Below, one piece after another: positions 53,154 to 62,634 of a DNA stretch of 64,000 nucleotides; position 1 is the first letter of the stretch, and each line of letters starts with the position of its first letter. The stretch comes from Palsa-504 sp963756575 (GTDB lineage Bacteria > Actinomycetota > Actinomycetes > Streptosporangiales > Streptosporangiaceae). The translations under genes were made by a program, and so were the position numbers. The stretch spans positions 62,001 through 126,000 of the forward strand of contig CAVWOM010000005.1 in assembly GCA_963756575.1 (NCBI GenBank). Reading direction: 5' to 3'. Under the pieces are notes generated by a model that saw nothing but the letters and a program-made list of their open reading frames with translations, was not told where the DNA came from and made no database searches.

Positions 53154-53286
53154 AGTCAACGTCCCGACCGTCATCCGGCCGGCGGACGTCAACGTCCCGA
53201 CCGCCAGCCGGCCAGGCGGACGTCAATGTCCCGACCGCCAGCCGGCCGGCGGACGTCAATGTCCCGACCGCCAGCTGGCCAGCGGA
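53154..53286. repeat. 33-34-bp tandem repeat running into the 62-bp element
   Basis: Four imperfect copies of a unit like GGACGTCAATGTCCCGACCG plus CCAGCCGGCC. Each carries GACGTC, the same six bases that bound the 62-bp palindrome directly following it. No gene is supported in 53122-53521. Confidence 0.75.
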
Positions 53287-53346
53287 CGTCATGAAACCGG
53301 GCTTTCAGCGCGTCCTGGCGCACTCGAAGCCCGGTTTCATGACGTC
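53285..53346. repeat. 62-bp palindromic repeat, copy C
   Basis: Begins GACGTCATGAAACCGGGC and ends GCCCGGTTTCATGACGTC. The outer 18 bases of each arm are complementary; the centre varies from copies A and B. Confidence 0.85.
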
Positions 53347-53521
53347 ACGGCGGGCCCGCGGCGCCCAGATCGCGGTGCTGGCGGTGCCAGTGTTACCTGA
53401 GCCGGGTCCCGGGGTTCCGTACCCGGCCGCCACTACAAGCTCAGCGCCCCCGCTGAGGTATCGCTCTGTCCATTTCCGGCGGCGGTGTTCGTCGCTGAGA
53501 TGATGAACCAGGGAGGCCATC

Positions 53522-53887
53522 GTGAAGTACATGCTCATCCACTGCGTCGACGAGTCCGCCGAGGGCGCGCCCGGCGGAGACCAGGGCAGGCCCGCGATCG
53601 AGGACTGGATCGCGGAGATGGAAGGCCGCGGCGTGCTGCTGCACGGCGACCGGCTCAGGTACGTGAGCACCGCCACCACGGTGCAGGTCCGCCGTTCCGA
53701 GCTGCTGGTCAGCGACGGACCGTTCGCCGAGACCAAGGAGCAGGTCGCCGGCTACGACGTGATCGACTGCGCCGACCTCGACGAGGCCATCGAGATCGCC
53801 TCCAAGCACCCGACGGCCTGGTGGGGCACCATCGAGGTCCGGCCGATCGCGGCGGGTCACTGCGGTGAAGGCCCCCCGGCTGACTGA
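53522..53887 (+). CDS. YCII-related (DGPF domain) protein
   Basis: A 121-residue protein: KYMLIHCVDE at the start, LLVSDGPFAETKEQVAGYDVIDCADLDEAIEIASKHP in the middle and GTIEVRPI at the end, the pattern of the YCII/DGPF family. The conserved His-Asp pair of YciI-type enzymes is only partly visible. Such genes often neighbour ECF sigma factors or SRPBCC proteins. GTG start with GGGAGG five bases upstream. Confidence 0.88.
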   Translation: MKYMLIHCVDESAEGAPGGDQGRPAIEDWIAEMEGRGVLLHGDRLRYVSTATTVQVRRSELLVSDGPFAETKEQVAGYDVIDCADLDEAIEIASKHPTAWWGTIEVRPIAAGHCGEGPPAD

Positions 53888-53968
53888 TCCCGCTCCGCGT
53901 GAGCCCGGCCCCGCCCTGGTTGATAGCCATGTATCGTGCTATGTCGGAAGGGAAACGGGTGACCAGGA

Positions 53969-55150
53969 TTGGGCAGGCTGAAGAGCGCGCTTTACGCCCG
54001 TATGGAGGACATGAGCTTCCGTTCGGGCGCCGCCGTGGCCGGCGGGGCGCTCGCCGTCGCCGGCGCGGCGATCGGGCTCGCGGTCGGGCTGAGCGGTCAC
54101 AGCGCCGCGGCGACCAGCGTGCCGCCCCCGGACGCCGCCGCCCGCCTGGCCGGGCCGGCGTCCTCGGCTCCCGCGCCCGCGACTTCCGCCGCGTCCTCGG
54201 GCACGTCGCGGCCCAGCCGGTCGGCGGCATCAGGGACGGCGGCCGGGAGTTTCTCGCAGCCCGCGCCCCGGCGTCACGTAGCGGCCACCCCGCAGGCGTC
54301 GGCGCCGGCGCCGAACGCCGTCCAGTCACGCCACCAGGTGGCAGCCGAGGCCGGCCAAGTGGACGCCGGGCGACCCGCGGCGGCCCGCCCCGCCCGACTG
54401 GGGCTGGCCCGGGTAAAGCGCGGTCACGACCTCAGCGGCCCCGTCACCTCAGCGGCCCCGTCACCTCAGCGGCCCCGTCACCTCAGCGGCCCCGTCACTT
54501 CAGCGGCGGCGTCGCCCGTCGTCGTCGAACCGGGCCGCGACGACGTTGGCCGCCGCGATCACCACCGCCATGACGTACGCCATCAGCACCACGATGCTGG
54601 CGCTGAACAGGTCCTGGCTGCGGTCGTGCAGCGCCGCCATGATCATGACCGGCAGCATGACGGTGACCAGGCCGAGCGCCCATGTGAAGGCCCAGTGGTT
54701 CGCCGGCCGCCGGTCCCCGGCCGGGGCCGCGAGCGCGGGCGGCGGCCAGTCCGCCCTGGGCCGCAGGACGACGGGCGCGGGCCGCGCGGGAATGTTCGAC
54801 GTCGCCGCGGCCAGGTCCGCGTAGGTCCGGGCCCCGAACGCCTGGCCCGCCCGCAGATCCAGCTCGTCCCGGGTCAGGCGGCCCTGCGCGAACGCGACCT
54901 TGAGCGTCTCGATCGCCCGCTCGCGGTCCGCGTCGGACGCGCGCAGGCGACCGCGTCCAGCCGTCGCCGGGTCCACCGGCCCTGTCGTCACCGGCGCCTC
55001 CCCGGAATGCTGAGCAGCCACAGCGTAACCCGCTCGCTACCGTCACGTCACCCCGTTACCGGTGCGTCCGCCCCCAGCCTGGTCCTTCTCGGTGACGGGT
55101 CCCCGGCTGTGCTGATCAGCGAGTCATTTGATGCTCACGTGTCCGGTTAG
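53969..55150 (+). CDS. Hypothetical single-pass protein; only about 53969-54420 looks real
   Basis: The N-terminal ~45 residues contain a transmembrane or signal segment (FRSGAAVAGGALAVAGAAIGLAVGLS). It is followed by an Ala/Ser/Pro-rich extracytoplasmic stretch of about 100 residues, such as precedes a cell-wall hydrolase or anchor domain, but none follows. From 54430 the frame enters a 17-bp tandem array and then runs antisense to the DUF1707 gene, so the rest is probably not a natural product. It may be the front of a gene whose catalytic end was lost. Starts: TTG 53969 or ATG 54002. Confidence 0.4.
   Translation: MGRLKSALYARMEDMSFRSGAAVAGGALAVAGAAIGLAVGLSGHSAAATSVPPPDAAARLAGPASSAPAPATSAASSGTSRPSRSAASGTAAGSFSQPAPRRHVAATPQASAPAPNAVQSRHQVAAEAGQVDAGRPAAARPARLGLARVKRGHDLSGPVTSAAPSPQRPRHLSGPVTSAAASPVVVEPGRDDVGRRDHHRHDVRHQHHDAGAEQVLAAVVQRRHDHDRQHDGDQAERPCEGPVVRRPPVPGRGRERGRRPVRPGPQDDGRGPRGNVRRRRGQVRVGPGPERLARPQIQLVPGQAALRERDLERLDRPLAVRVGRAQATASSRRRVHRPCRHRRLPGMLSSHSVTRSLPSRHPVTGASAPSLVLLGDGSPAVLISESFDAHVSG
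54430..54497. repeat. 17-bp perfect tandem repeat
   Basis: Four identical copies of CCTCAGCGGCCCCGTCA plus a partial fifth that reaches the stop codon of the DUF1707 gene (54500-54502). Confidence 0.9.
54500..55021 (-). CDS. DUF1707 (SHOCT-like) membrane protein
   Basis: A 173-residue protein. The N-terminal DUF1707 domain is RLRASDADRERAIETLKVAFAQGRLTRDELDLRAGQAFGARTYADLAAATSNIP (residues 25-80), a short helical module frequent in actinomycetes. A Pro/Ala linker and two helices (WALGLVTVMLPVMIMAAL; SIVVLMAYVMAVVIAAANVVAA) follow, then a basic end. The function is unknown; it is divergent from the Ser/Thr kinase. Confidence 0.85.
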   Translation of the reverse strand: MAAQHSGEAPVTTGPVDPATAGRGRLRASDADRERAIETLKVAFAQGRLTRDELDLRAGQAFGARTYADLAAATSNIPARPAPVVLRPRADWPPPALAAPAGDRRPANHWAFTWALGLVTVMLPVMIMAALHDRSQDLFSASIVVLMAYVMAVVIAAANVVAARFDDDGRRRR

Positions 55151-55179
55151 CTACCCCTCCGGATGGGTAGCGGCGGTTC

Positions 55180-57072
55180 ATGGCTGCGGAGGATTCAGGG
55201 CGTCTTCTGGCCGGGCGGTACCGGCTCGGCGCCGTCATCGGCCGCGGCGGAATGGGCACGGTCTGGCTCGCGCGCGATGAGCTGCTCAAGCGGGATGTGG
55301 CTGTCAAGGAGATCGTCTGGCCGGTCCAGCTGGACCCGGACGAGCGTGAGGTCGCCCGCCAACGCGCCGTGCGCGAGGCGCAACTGGCCGCCCGGCTCCA
55401 CCACCCGAACGTGGTGACGGTGTACGACATCGTCGAGGAGGACGACCGCCCCTGCATCGTTATGGAACTCGTCCCGTTCCGCTCCCTCAAGGAAGTCATA
55501 GCCGAGGACGGGCCGGTGTCCCCGGAGCAGGCGGCCGAGATCGGCCTGAGCGTGCTGGCCGCCCTGCAGGTGGTGCACGAGGCCGGGGTGGTGCACCGGG
55601 ACGTGAAACCGGCCAACATCCTGCTCGGTCCCGAGGGCCGGGTGGTGCTGGCCGACTTCGGGATCGCCAAGGCCGTCGACAGCCCGGCCCTGACCGCGTC
55701 GGGCGTGCTGGTCGGCTCGCCGTCTTACCTCGCGCCCGAGCGTGCCCGCGGTGGAAAGGCGGGACCCGCCGCCGACCTGTGGGCGCTAGGCGCCTCGCTG
55801 TTCGCGTCGGTCGAGGGCAGGCCTCCGTTCGAACGGGACGGCGTGCTCGCCAGCCTGACCGCCGTGGTCGCCGACGAGCTCGACCCGGCGCCCCACGCGG
55901 GCCCGCTGCGGCCGGTGATCGAAGGACTGCTCGATAAGGACCCCGCCACCCGGCTCGACATCCCCGGCGCCGAGCGGCTGCTCCGCCCGATCGCGGCCGC
56001 CGCCGCGCCCGCCGCGGTCGCACCGCCCGCGGCGGTGCCCGCGAGCACGCAGGCCTTCCCGAGCGCTGAGGCCTCCCCGACCGTGGGGGATCCGCCGACG
56101 AGCGACGGCCTGCCCGCCGACGGGTTCCTGGCCGACTTCCTGCCCGTCGACCATGACTTGCCCGTCGACCATGACTTGCCCGTCGACCACGACCTGCCCG
56201 TCGACCATGACTTGCCCGTCGACCATGACCTGCCCGTCGACCATGACCTGCCCGTCGACCACGACCTGCCCGTCGACCACGACCTGCCCGTCGACCACGA
56301 CCTGCCCGCGGCCGCGGGCCCTCCACCCAGAAGCCGGGCGGCCAGTCCCCAGCGCCGCCGCGCGCGGCTGGCTCCGGTCCTCGCCGTCGCCGCGGTCGCG
56401 CTGATCGCCACCGGCATCGCGGTGGCGTTCCTGCGCCCGACCGGGCATCCGCCTGCCCCGCAGGCCGGGGCGACGTCGTCCGCGGCCACGTCCCAGCGGT
56501 CCCCGGCCGGAACCGCGTCCGCCGCATCCAGTTCTCCTGCGTCCAGCCCGTCCGCGTCGTCCTCGTCCTCGCCCGCGTCCAGCCCGTCGGCGAGCACGTC
56601 GGCCAGTGCGGGGACGAGCGCCCTGCCGGCCGGGTACTACCGGTTCACTAACTCGACCGGCTTCTCGATCGGCGTCCCGCGTGGCTGGCAGATCTCGCAC
56701 GACGGCCACTACGTGTACATCAGGGACCCCGCCAACAGCGGCATCTACCTGCTGATCGACCAGTCGGATCAGCCCCGGCCCGATCCCCTGGCGGACTGGC
56801 AGCAGCAGGCGGCGAACCGCCAGGGCACCTACCCCGATTACCATCTCATCCTGCTCCGGGCGGTCCACTACACGCAGGCGGAGAAGGCCGCGGACTGGGA
56901 GTTCACCTACGACCTGAACGGCGTCATGGTCCGGGTGCTGAACCGGAACGTCCTGGCCAATGCGCGGCATGCCTACGCGCTCTACTGGTCTACGCCCGCC
57001 AGCGACTGGGACGCCTACTATCACTACTTCCAGGCCTTCGCGGACACGTTCACGCCCGCTCCGGCGAGCTAA
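55180..57072 (+). CDS. Transmembrane Ser/Thr protein kinase (PknB/PknD type)
   Basis: A 630-residue Hanks-type kinase. The kinase domain (about 9-270) has GRGGMGTVW, the ATP-anchoring Lys in VAVKEI, catalytic loop HRDVKPANILL and DFGIAKAV. A juxtamembrane linker contains nine PVDHDL repeats (18-bp DNA repeat 56143-56304). One transmembrane helix (about 404-422, LAPVLAVAAVALIATGIAVAFL) and a Ser-rich stalk lead to an extracytoplasmic domain of about 145 residues (YYRFTNSTGFSIGVPRGWQIS...YYHYFQAFADTF) seen in other actinomycete kinases. No PASTA domains. It lies directly upstream of the cNMP/STAND locus on the same strand. Confidence 0.92.
   Translation: MAAEDSGRLLAGRYRLGAVIGRGGMGTVWLARDELLKRDVAVKEIVWPVQLDPDEREVARQRAVREAQLAARLHHPNVVTVYDIVEEDDRPCIVMELVPFRSLKEVIAEDGPVSPEQAAEIGLSVLAALQVVHEAGVVHRDVKPANILLGPEGRVVLADFGIAKAVDSPALTASGVLVGSPSYLAPERARGGKAGPAADLWALGASLFASVEGRPPFERDGVLASLTAVVADELDPAPHAGPLRPVIEGLLDKDPATRLDIPGAERLLRPIAAAAAPAAVAPPAAVPASTQAFPSAEASPTVGDPPTSDGLPADGFLADFLPVDHDLPVDHDLPVDHDLPVDHDLPVDHDLPVDHDLPVDHDLPVDHDLPVDHDLPAAAGPPPRSRAASPQRRRARLAPVLAVAAVALIATGIAVAFLRPTGHPPAPQAGATSSAATSQRSPAGTASAASSSPASSPSASSSSSPASSPSASTSASAGTSALPAGYYRFTNSTGFSIGVPRGWQISHDGHYVYIRDPANSGIYLLIDQSDQPRPDPLADWQQQAANRQGTYPDYHLILLRAVHYTQAEKAADWEFTYDLNGVMVRVLNRNVLANARHAYALYWSTPASDWDAYYHYFQAFADTFTPAPAS
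56143..56304. repeat. 18-bp tandem repeat inside the kinase gene
   Basis: Nine copies of CCCGTCGACCATGACTTG, with only C/T changes at third positions, encoding PVDHDL nine times just before the transmembrane helix. Confidence 0.95.
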
Positions 57073-57150
57073 CCCGCCACTCAGGTAGCAACGCTCACGC
57101 CGTGCGTACACTAGCGACACAAGACGCAAACGGGTGCCTGCCGTGTCAGG

Positions 57151-57191
57151 TTTAGGGGACGGGCTAACCGTTTTAGGGACGGGCTAACCGT
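57151..57191. repeat. Direct repeat at the start of the cNMP/STAND gene
   Basis: Two copies of TTTAGGGACGGGCTAACCGT (the first with one extra G), the second ending in the GTG start codon region (57190). A duplicated promoter/leader segment or operator pair is possible. Confidence 0.6.
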
Positions 57192-60100
57192 GAGACGGGA
57201 CGACGGATCCGACCCGGGCAGTTCGCTAACCGAAGAAGAGCAGGTCGCGGATATCCCGGTGGCCGCCAGCAGCGTGCGCTGGGAACGGCCCACCGCGCGG
57301 AGCTTCTGGAACGCCCTGGCCGATCCCGAGCGGGAAGCGCTGGCGGCGGCCGGGGTGGAGGAATTCTTCCGGCCGGGCGCCATATTGTGCCGCGCCGGTG
57401 ACGACGCCTCCCAGGTGATGATCATCGACTCGGGCTGGGTCAAGGTCAGCGTCCGGCCGGCCCCGGCCCGGGCGAGAAGAGCGCCGGCGAGAAGATCCTG
57501 GCCGTGCGCGGCCAGGGGGACGTGGTGGGGGAGCAGGCCGCGCTGGACGCCGGGGTCAGGTCGGCCACCGTGACCGCGCTGGACGAGGTCTCGGCGATGG
57601 TGATCCCGGCCGAGCGGTTCGCGGAGTTCCTGCGCCGCCACCCGCGCGCCGCCGAGGTGCTCGAGCACCAGGTGACCGAGCGCCGGGCCGAGGACCGGGG
57701 CCGCCTGTTCCCCGCGGACCGGGCCGGAACCGAACGGGACGCCGCCGAGCGGCGGCTGGCCTGGCTGCTGTCCGACCTGGCCCAGCGCCGGGGGAGCCAC
57801 CAGCACGCGGTCTTCACGCTGCCGATGTCGCAGCAGGAACTGGCGGACTGGGCCGGGACGAGCGCGGACGCGGTCGGCCGGTTCCTGCGGTCGTGGCGGG
57901 ACCGGGGGATCGTCGCCCGCGGCGAGCGGTCCCGCCGGCTCACCGTCGTCGACCTGGCCGGCCTCGCCGCGCTCAGCGACACCGCCCTCAGCGACACCGC
58001 CCCCGGCCACACCACCTCCGGCCACGCAGCACCTAGCAGCACGACGCCGGGCCGCCCGTCGAACGGTACCCGCCCCGCCGACCCGGACGCGGCGGAGTGG
58101 CAACGTGACTGGCATGAGCCGCTGAACTGCGCGATCGTGTTCACCGATATCGCCGGGTTCTCCGATCCGCTCCGCGACGACAGCGACCGCGACGTGGTGC
58201 GCGCGGCGCTGTACGAGATCATGCGGGGCGCGTTCGAGGCCGCGGGCGTGCGCTGGGCGGCCTGCTATCACGAGGATCGCGGCGACGGCGCCGTCATCGT
58301 GGTGCCGCCGGTGATCTCCACCCTGCGCGTGGTAGACCCGCTGGCCGCCGAGCTGGCCGCCGGCTGCGCCAGTACAACCGCCGGGCCAGCGAGGTGGTAC
58401 GGATCCAGCTGCGGGTCGCGCTGCACGTCGGCCCGGTCGGCCGGGACCGCGAGGGGCTCACCGGGCAGGCCGTGATCACGACCGCGCGGATCCTCGACGC
58501 GCCGGTGATCAAGGCCAGGCTGGCCGCCGAGCAGGCCGACATGGTCTTCGCGGTGTCCGACTACGTCTACGAGTACGTGGTGCGGAACTGCGGCGGACGC
58601 GTCGATCCCGCGGCCTTCGAGCACGCGGAGTGCCAGGTCAAGGAGTCGAAGGTGTCGGCCTGGGTGCGCCTGGCCGGGCGGGTGGCCCCGCCCGCTCAGC
58701 TCGCCCCGCCGGCCCACCTCGCCCCGTCGGCCGCGGGGCCGGCCCCGCTTGCCCCGCCCGCCGCGAGCCGGCCCGCCTCGCCCCGGCCGCCCACCCGGCC
58801 CCGCTGCCGGTCGCCCCGCCCCTGGGCAAGCTGCCGCCCGAGGTCCGCGGCCGTGAAGGCCTGACCGGGGAGCTGCGCCGGGCGCTGCGGCCCTACCCGT
58901 GGCGGGCCAGCCGGGCGTTCGTGATCGCGGGCATGGGCGGCCTGGGCAAGTCGACCATCGCGCTGACCGCGGCCAAGATGGCGCGAGAGCGCGGCTTCCG
59001 CGTCTGGTGGGTCCGGGCGGCGGACACGGCCCAGCTGACCAGCGGGATGCTCGAGGTGCTGCGGGAGCTCGGGGCGCCGGAGTCGGTGACGGGTCCGGTG
59101 CGGGAAGGCGCGCGGACCGCGCCCGAGCGGGCCTGGGCGTTCCTCAACGGCGATCACGGCGCCGGCCGCCGCTGGCTGCTGGTGTTCGAAGGCGCGGACA
59201 ATCCCGTGGTGCTGGCGGGGGCCGACGCCGGCACCCCGGCCGACGGCACCGGGTGGCTGCGGGCCGACCCGGCCGGGATGGTGATCGTGACCACCCGGAT
59301 CAGGGATCCGCGCGTCTGGGGCACCCGGGTGACGCTGCGCGAGCTCAAGCCGCTGGACGACGAGGCGGGCGCCGAGGTGCTGCGGGACCTGGCCCCCGAG
59401 GTGGCCGATCCGGGCGGGCAGGGGGCGCGTGAGCTGTCCCGGCGCCTCGGCGGCCTGCCGCTGGCGCTGCACCTGGCCGGCACCTACCTGGGATCGCCGT
59501 TCGCCCGCTGGTCCAGCTTCGCCGAATACCACCAGGCGCTGGACGGCGTGGAGCTGCCCGCGGCCCTGACCGACATCGAGGAACGGGGCGCGGACATCCA
59601 CGCCACCGTGCAGCGTACCTGGGACCTGTCCCTGGACGCGCTGGCGGCCGAGGGCATGCCGCAGGCCCGCCCGCTGCTGCTGGTGCTGTCCTGCTTCGCC
59701 CCCGCCACCCCCATCCCGGCCTGGCTGCTGCAGCTGCCGCCGCTGGGCGATCTGCTGGCCCGCCGCACCGGCGACGCCGACGATAGCGCCGAACGACGTG
59801 GGCTCCGCGATGGCCTTCAAGGTCTCTCGCGTACCGGGCTGATCGACATCTCGGCCAGCAGCGGCCCGGCCGGGCTGAACGCGGTCACGGTGCACCCGGT
59901 GGTCGCCGACGCCAACCGGATCCGGCTGGCGGCCAGCCCCGCGGCCGAGCGCGTGGCCGTGCAGGAAACCGCGGTGGCGCTGCTCGAGGCGGCCACGGCC
60001 GGGCTCGACCCGGTCGGCCCGGCCGACTGGCCGGCCTGGCGGCGGCTGCGGGCGCACATCAACGCCGTCATCGACCTGCTCGCCGACCACCTCGAGCCCG

Positions 60101-61668
60101 CGGTGCTGGGCCGGCTGCTCACGGTCAGCGCGGTGGGGACCGAGGCGCTGCTCGGGGCCGGGCGGCTGGCCGCGGCCGGGAAGCTGGCCCAGGCCAGCGT
60201 GGCCGCCTCGGCCTTCCTGCCCGAACAGGACCCGGCCGCGCTGAGCGCCCGCGGCTACCTGGCCCGGACCATGGTCCGCCGCGGCCGCAGCGGGGAGGCC
60301 GAGGCGATCTACCGCGAGCTGCTGGCCGACCGGATCCGGGTCCAGGGCGAGGCGCACCTGGACACCCTGGCCACCCGGCACGACCTGGCCGCGGCGCTGG
60401 GCGTGCAGGGCCGGTTCGGCGAGGCCGAGCGGCTGTACCGGGAACTCCTCGACGACGACGACCAGCTGCGCGGACCCGACCACCGGGAGACCCTGGCCGC
60501 CCGGTCTCACCTGGCCCGGATCATCGGGCTGCTGGGCCGGTACGCCGAGGCGCAGGAGCTGAGCCGCCAGGTCCTGGACGCGCAGCTCCGCGTGCTCGGC
60601 CCGGACCACCCGGACTGCCTGGCCAGCCGGCAGAACCTGGCCCGGCTGGCCGGCAAGGCCGGCCGCTACGCCGAGGCCGAACGGCTGTACCGGGCCGTGC
60701 TGGACGACCGCCGCCGCATCCTGGGTGACGACCACCCGGACACCCTGGCCACCCGGCACCGGCTGGCCCGGATCATCGGCCAGCGCGGCCGCTACGGCGA
60801 GGCCGAGGAACTCTGCCACCAGGTCCTGGCCGACCGGCGCCGGCTGCTGGACGAGGACCACCCGGACAACCTGTCCACCCGGCACCGGCTGGCCCGGATG
60901 CTCGGCCTGCAGGGCCGGTACGCCGACGCCGAGCCGATGTTCCGGCAGGTGCTGGCGGTCCGCCGCCGCACCCTGGGCGATGACCACCCCGACACCCTCA
61001 CCACCCAGCACCGGCTGGGCTGGCTGGTCGGCCGCCAGGGCCGCTACAACGAGGCCATCGACCTGGTCAGCCAGGCGCTCGGCAGCCGTCGGGACCTCCT
61101 CGGCGACGACCATCCCGACACCCTGGCCGCCCGCGAGACGCTGGCCTGGCTGACCTGCCTGCGCGGCAAGGCCGCCGAGGCCGGCGAGCAGGCCCGCGAG
61201 GTGCTGGCCGACCGGCGCCGGGTCCTCGGCGCGGACCATCCCGATACCCTCGCCACCCGCGCCACCCTGGCCTGGACGGCCGAGCTGAGCGGCCGCTACG
61301 CGGACGCCGAGCGGCAGTACCGTGACCTGCTGGCCGACCGCGAGCGCATCCTGGGCGCCCGCCACCCGGACACCCTCACCACCCGCCAGGACGTGGCCCG
61401 CCTGCTGGGCCTGCAGCGCCGCTTCGGCGAGGCCGAGCGGCTCAGCCGCGAGGTGCTGGCCGACCGGCGCCGGCTCCTCGGCGACGACCACCCCGACACG
61501 CTCACCTCCCGCGCCGTCCTGGCCCGCCTGACCGCCCGGCAGGGCCGCCGGGCCGAGGCCGGCGAGCTCTACCGGCAGGTGATCGCCGACCGCTCCCGCG
61601 TCCTGGGCCCGGACCACCCCGACACCGCCGCCCTGCGCGGCGAGCTCGCCCACCTGGCCGGCGGATAA
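57190..61668 (+). CDS. cNMP-binding / Crp-HTH / cyclase-like / NB-ARC / TPR multidomain STAND protein, three frame breaks
   Basis: Reconstructed length about 1,490 residues. Order: cyclic-nucleotide-binding domain (about 40-165; FFRPGAILCRAGDDASQVMI, GQGDVVGEQAALD), Crp-type helix-turn-helix (210-245; LPMSQQELADWAGTSADAVGRFLRSW), class III nucleotidyl-cyclase-like domain (312-493; IVFTDIAGFSD, EDRGDGAVIVV, GQAVITTARI), Ala/Pro linker, NB-ARC ATPase (545-850; GMGGLGKST, VIVTTR, GGLPLAL) and about ten 42-residue TPRs (1020-1490; DDHPDTLATRHRLAR). Frame changes near 57465, 58364 and 58770 all correspond to one missing base, which fits deletion errors in GC runs. It may really be two genes. Probably a signal-controlled STAND switch; ligand and output unknown. 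Confidence 0.75.
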
Positions 61669-61675
61669 TGGCCCG

Positions 61676-62104
61676 ATGACGCGCGAAGGCCCGTTCTGGG
61701 ACGTGCTGGAGGGCCGGGCGGCGGCGCCGCCCGCGGCGGTCCTGCTCGGCTGGGAGCTGGTGGCGGTCGATCCCGAGGCCGGGACGATCGAGGTGTCGTT
61801 CACCGCCGGCGAGGCGTTCCTGAACCCGGCCGGGGTGATCCAGGGCGGCTTCCTGGCGGCGATGCTCGACGACACCCTGGGCCCGGCGCTGGTCGCGACG
61901 CTGGGTCCCGGCTTGTTCGCCCCCACCACCGACCTGCACGTCCAGTTCCTGCGCCCGGCGCGCCCGGGGCGGCTCACCGGCCGCGGCCGGGTCGTCCGGC
62001 GCGGCCGGGAGGTGGCCTTCCTGGCCGGCGAGCTGCTCGACGACTCCGGGCAGCTGGTGGCGACCGCCGTCGCCACCGCCACCATCCGGCCGCTGGGGCG
62101 GTAA
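61676..62104 (+). CDS. PaaI-type hotdog thioesterase
   Basis: A 142-residue hotdog-fold acyl-CoA thioesterase: PPAAVLLGWELVAVDPEAGTIEVSFTAGEAFLNPAGVIQGGFLAAMLDDTLG contains the catalytic-helix motif (GVIQGGFLAAMLDD), and TDLHVQFLRPARPGRLTGRGRV is the following strand pair. It hydrolyses acyl- or aryl-CoA esters. The ATG is 8 bases after the stop of the STAND gene, so it may be cotranscribed. It converges on the nitroreductase gene. Confidence 0.9.
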   Translation: MTREGPFWDVLEGRAAAPPAAVLLGWELVAVDPEAGTIEVSFTAGEAFLNPAGVIQGGFLAAMLDDTLGPALVATLGPGLFAPTTDLHVQFLRPARPGRLTGRGRVVRRGREVAFLAGELLDDSGQLVATAVATATIRPLGR

Positions 62105-62116
62105 GAACCGGGCCGG

Positions 62117-62626
62117 CTACCAGCGGTCGCGGTGCACGACCTCGCCGAACGGCCGCCGCCGGGGAGCGCTCACCGGGACCAGCTGCCGGTCCGCCGGGTA
62201 GCCGAGCGAGATCAGGAAGGCCCAGTCGCGGTCGGCCGGGAAGCCGAGCAGCTCACGCGCCAGGTCCAGGTCCGTGACCCCGGCGTGGCAGCTGCCGATG
62301 CCCAGGTCGGCGGCGGCCAGCAGCATGGACATCGTCGCCTGGCCCAGGTCGAACTGGGCTCGGCCGAACTCGTTGTCGGCCGGGGGACCGATCACCACGA
62401 TCGTCGCGGCCGACCCGGCCACGTGACCGGCGCCGCGCCAGACCCCGGCCAGCGCGCGCAGCTGCGCGCGGTCGGTGACCACGATGAAGTCCCAGGGCTG
62501 CCAGTTCTGTGACGATGGGGACCGGCGGCCCGCCTCCAGGATCCGGTCCAGGTCCACCGCCGGGATCGGGCGGCCGGTGAAGGCCCGCACGTTCCGGCGT
62601 GAGGTGATCGCGTCCCAGGTCTGCAT
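62117..62626 (-). CDS. Nitroreductase-family FMN protein
   Basis: A 169-residue nitroreductase: MQTWDAITSRRNVRAFTGRPIP with the FMN-binding SRRNVR, ILEAGRRSPSSQNWQPWDFIVV, MLLAAADLGIGSCHAGV and LLGFPADRDWAFLISLGYP. It is of the short type that may reduce nitroaromatics or F420-like/aryl substrates with NAD(P)H. The ATG at 62626 lies 8 bases after the stop of the Glu/Leu dehydrogenase gene on the same strand, so the two form an operon. A much longer frame upstream is a shadow. Confidence 0.9.
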   Translation of the reverse strand: MQTWDAITSRRNVRAFTGRPIPAVDLDRILEAGRRSPSSQNWQPWDFIVVTDRAQLRALAGVWRGAGHVAGSAATIVVIGPPADNEFGRAQFDLGQATMSMLLAAADLGIGSCHAGVTDLDLARELLGFPADRDWAFLISLGYPADRQLVPVSAPRRRPFGEVVHRDRW

Positions 62627-62634
62627 GACGCTCC

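Noticed and set aside
56143..56304. Regularly spaced repeats resembling a CRISPR array
   Set aside because: The units are contiguous 18-bp copies without spacers and lie in frame inside a kinase gene.
60250..61668. Near-identical DNA blocks that could be read as a tandem DNA repeat or array
   Set aside because: They encode degenerate 42-residue TPRs in one long frame, a normal protein-level repeat.
58696..62085. A 1,129-codon minus-strand frame over the STAND gene
   Set aside because: Antisense to NB-ARC and TPR motifs that are clearly coding; the product has no recognisable fold.
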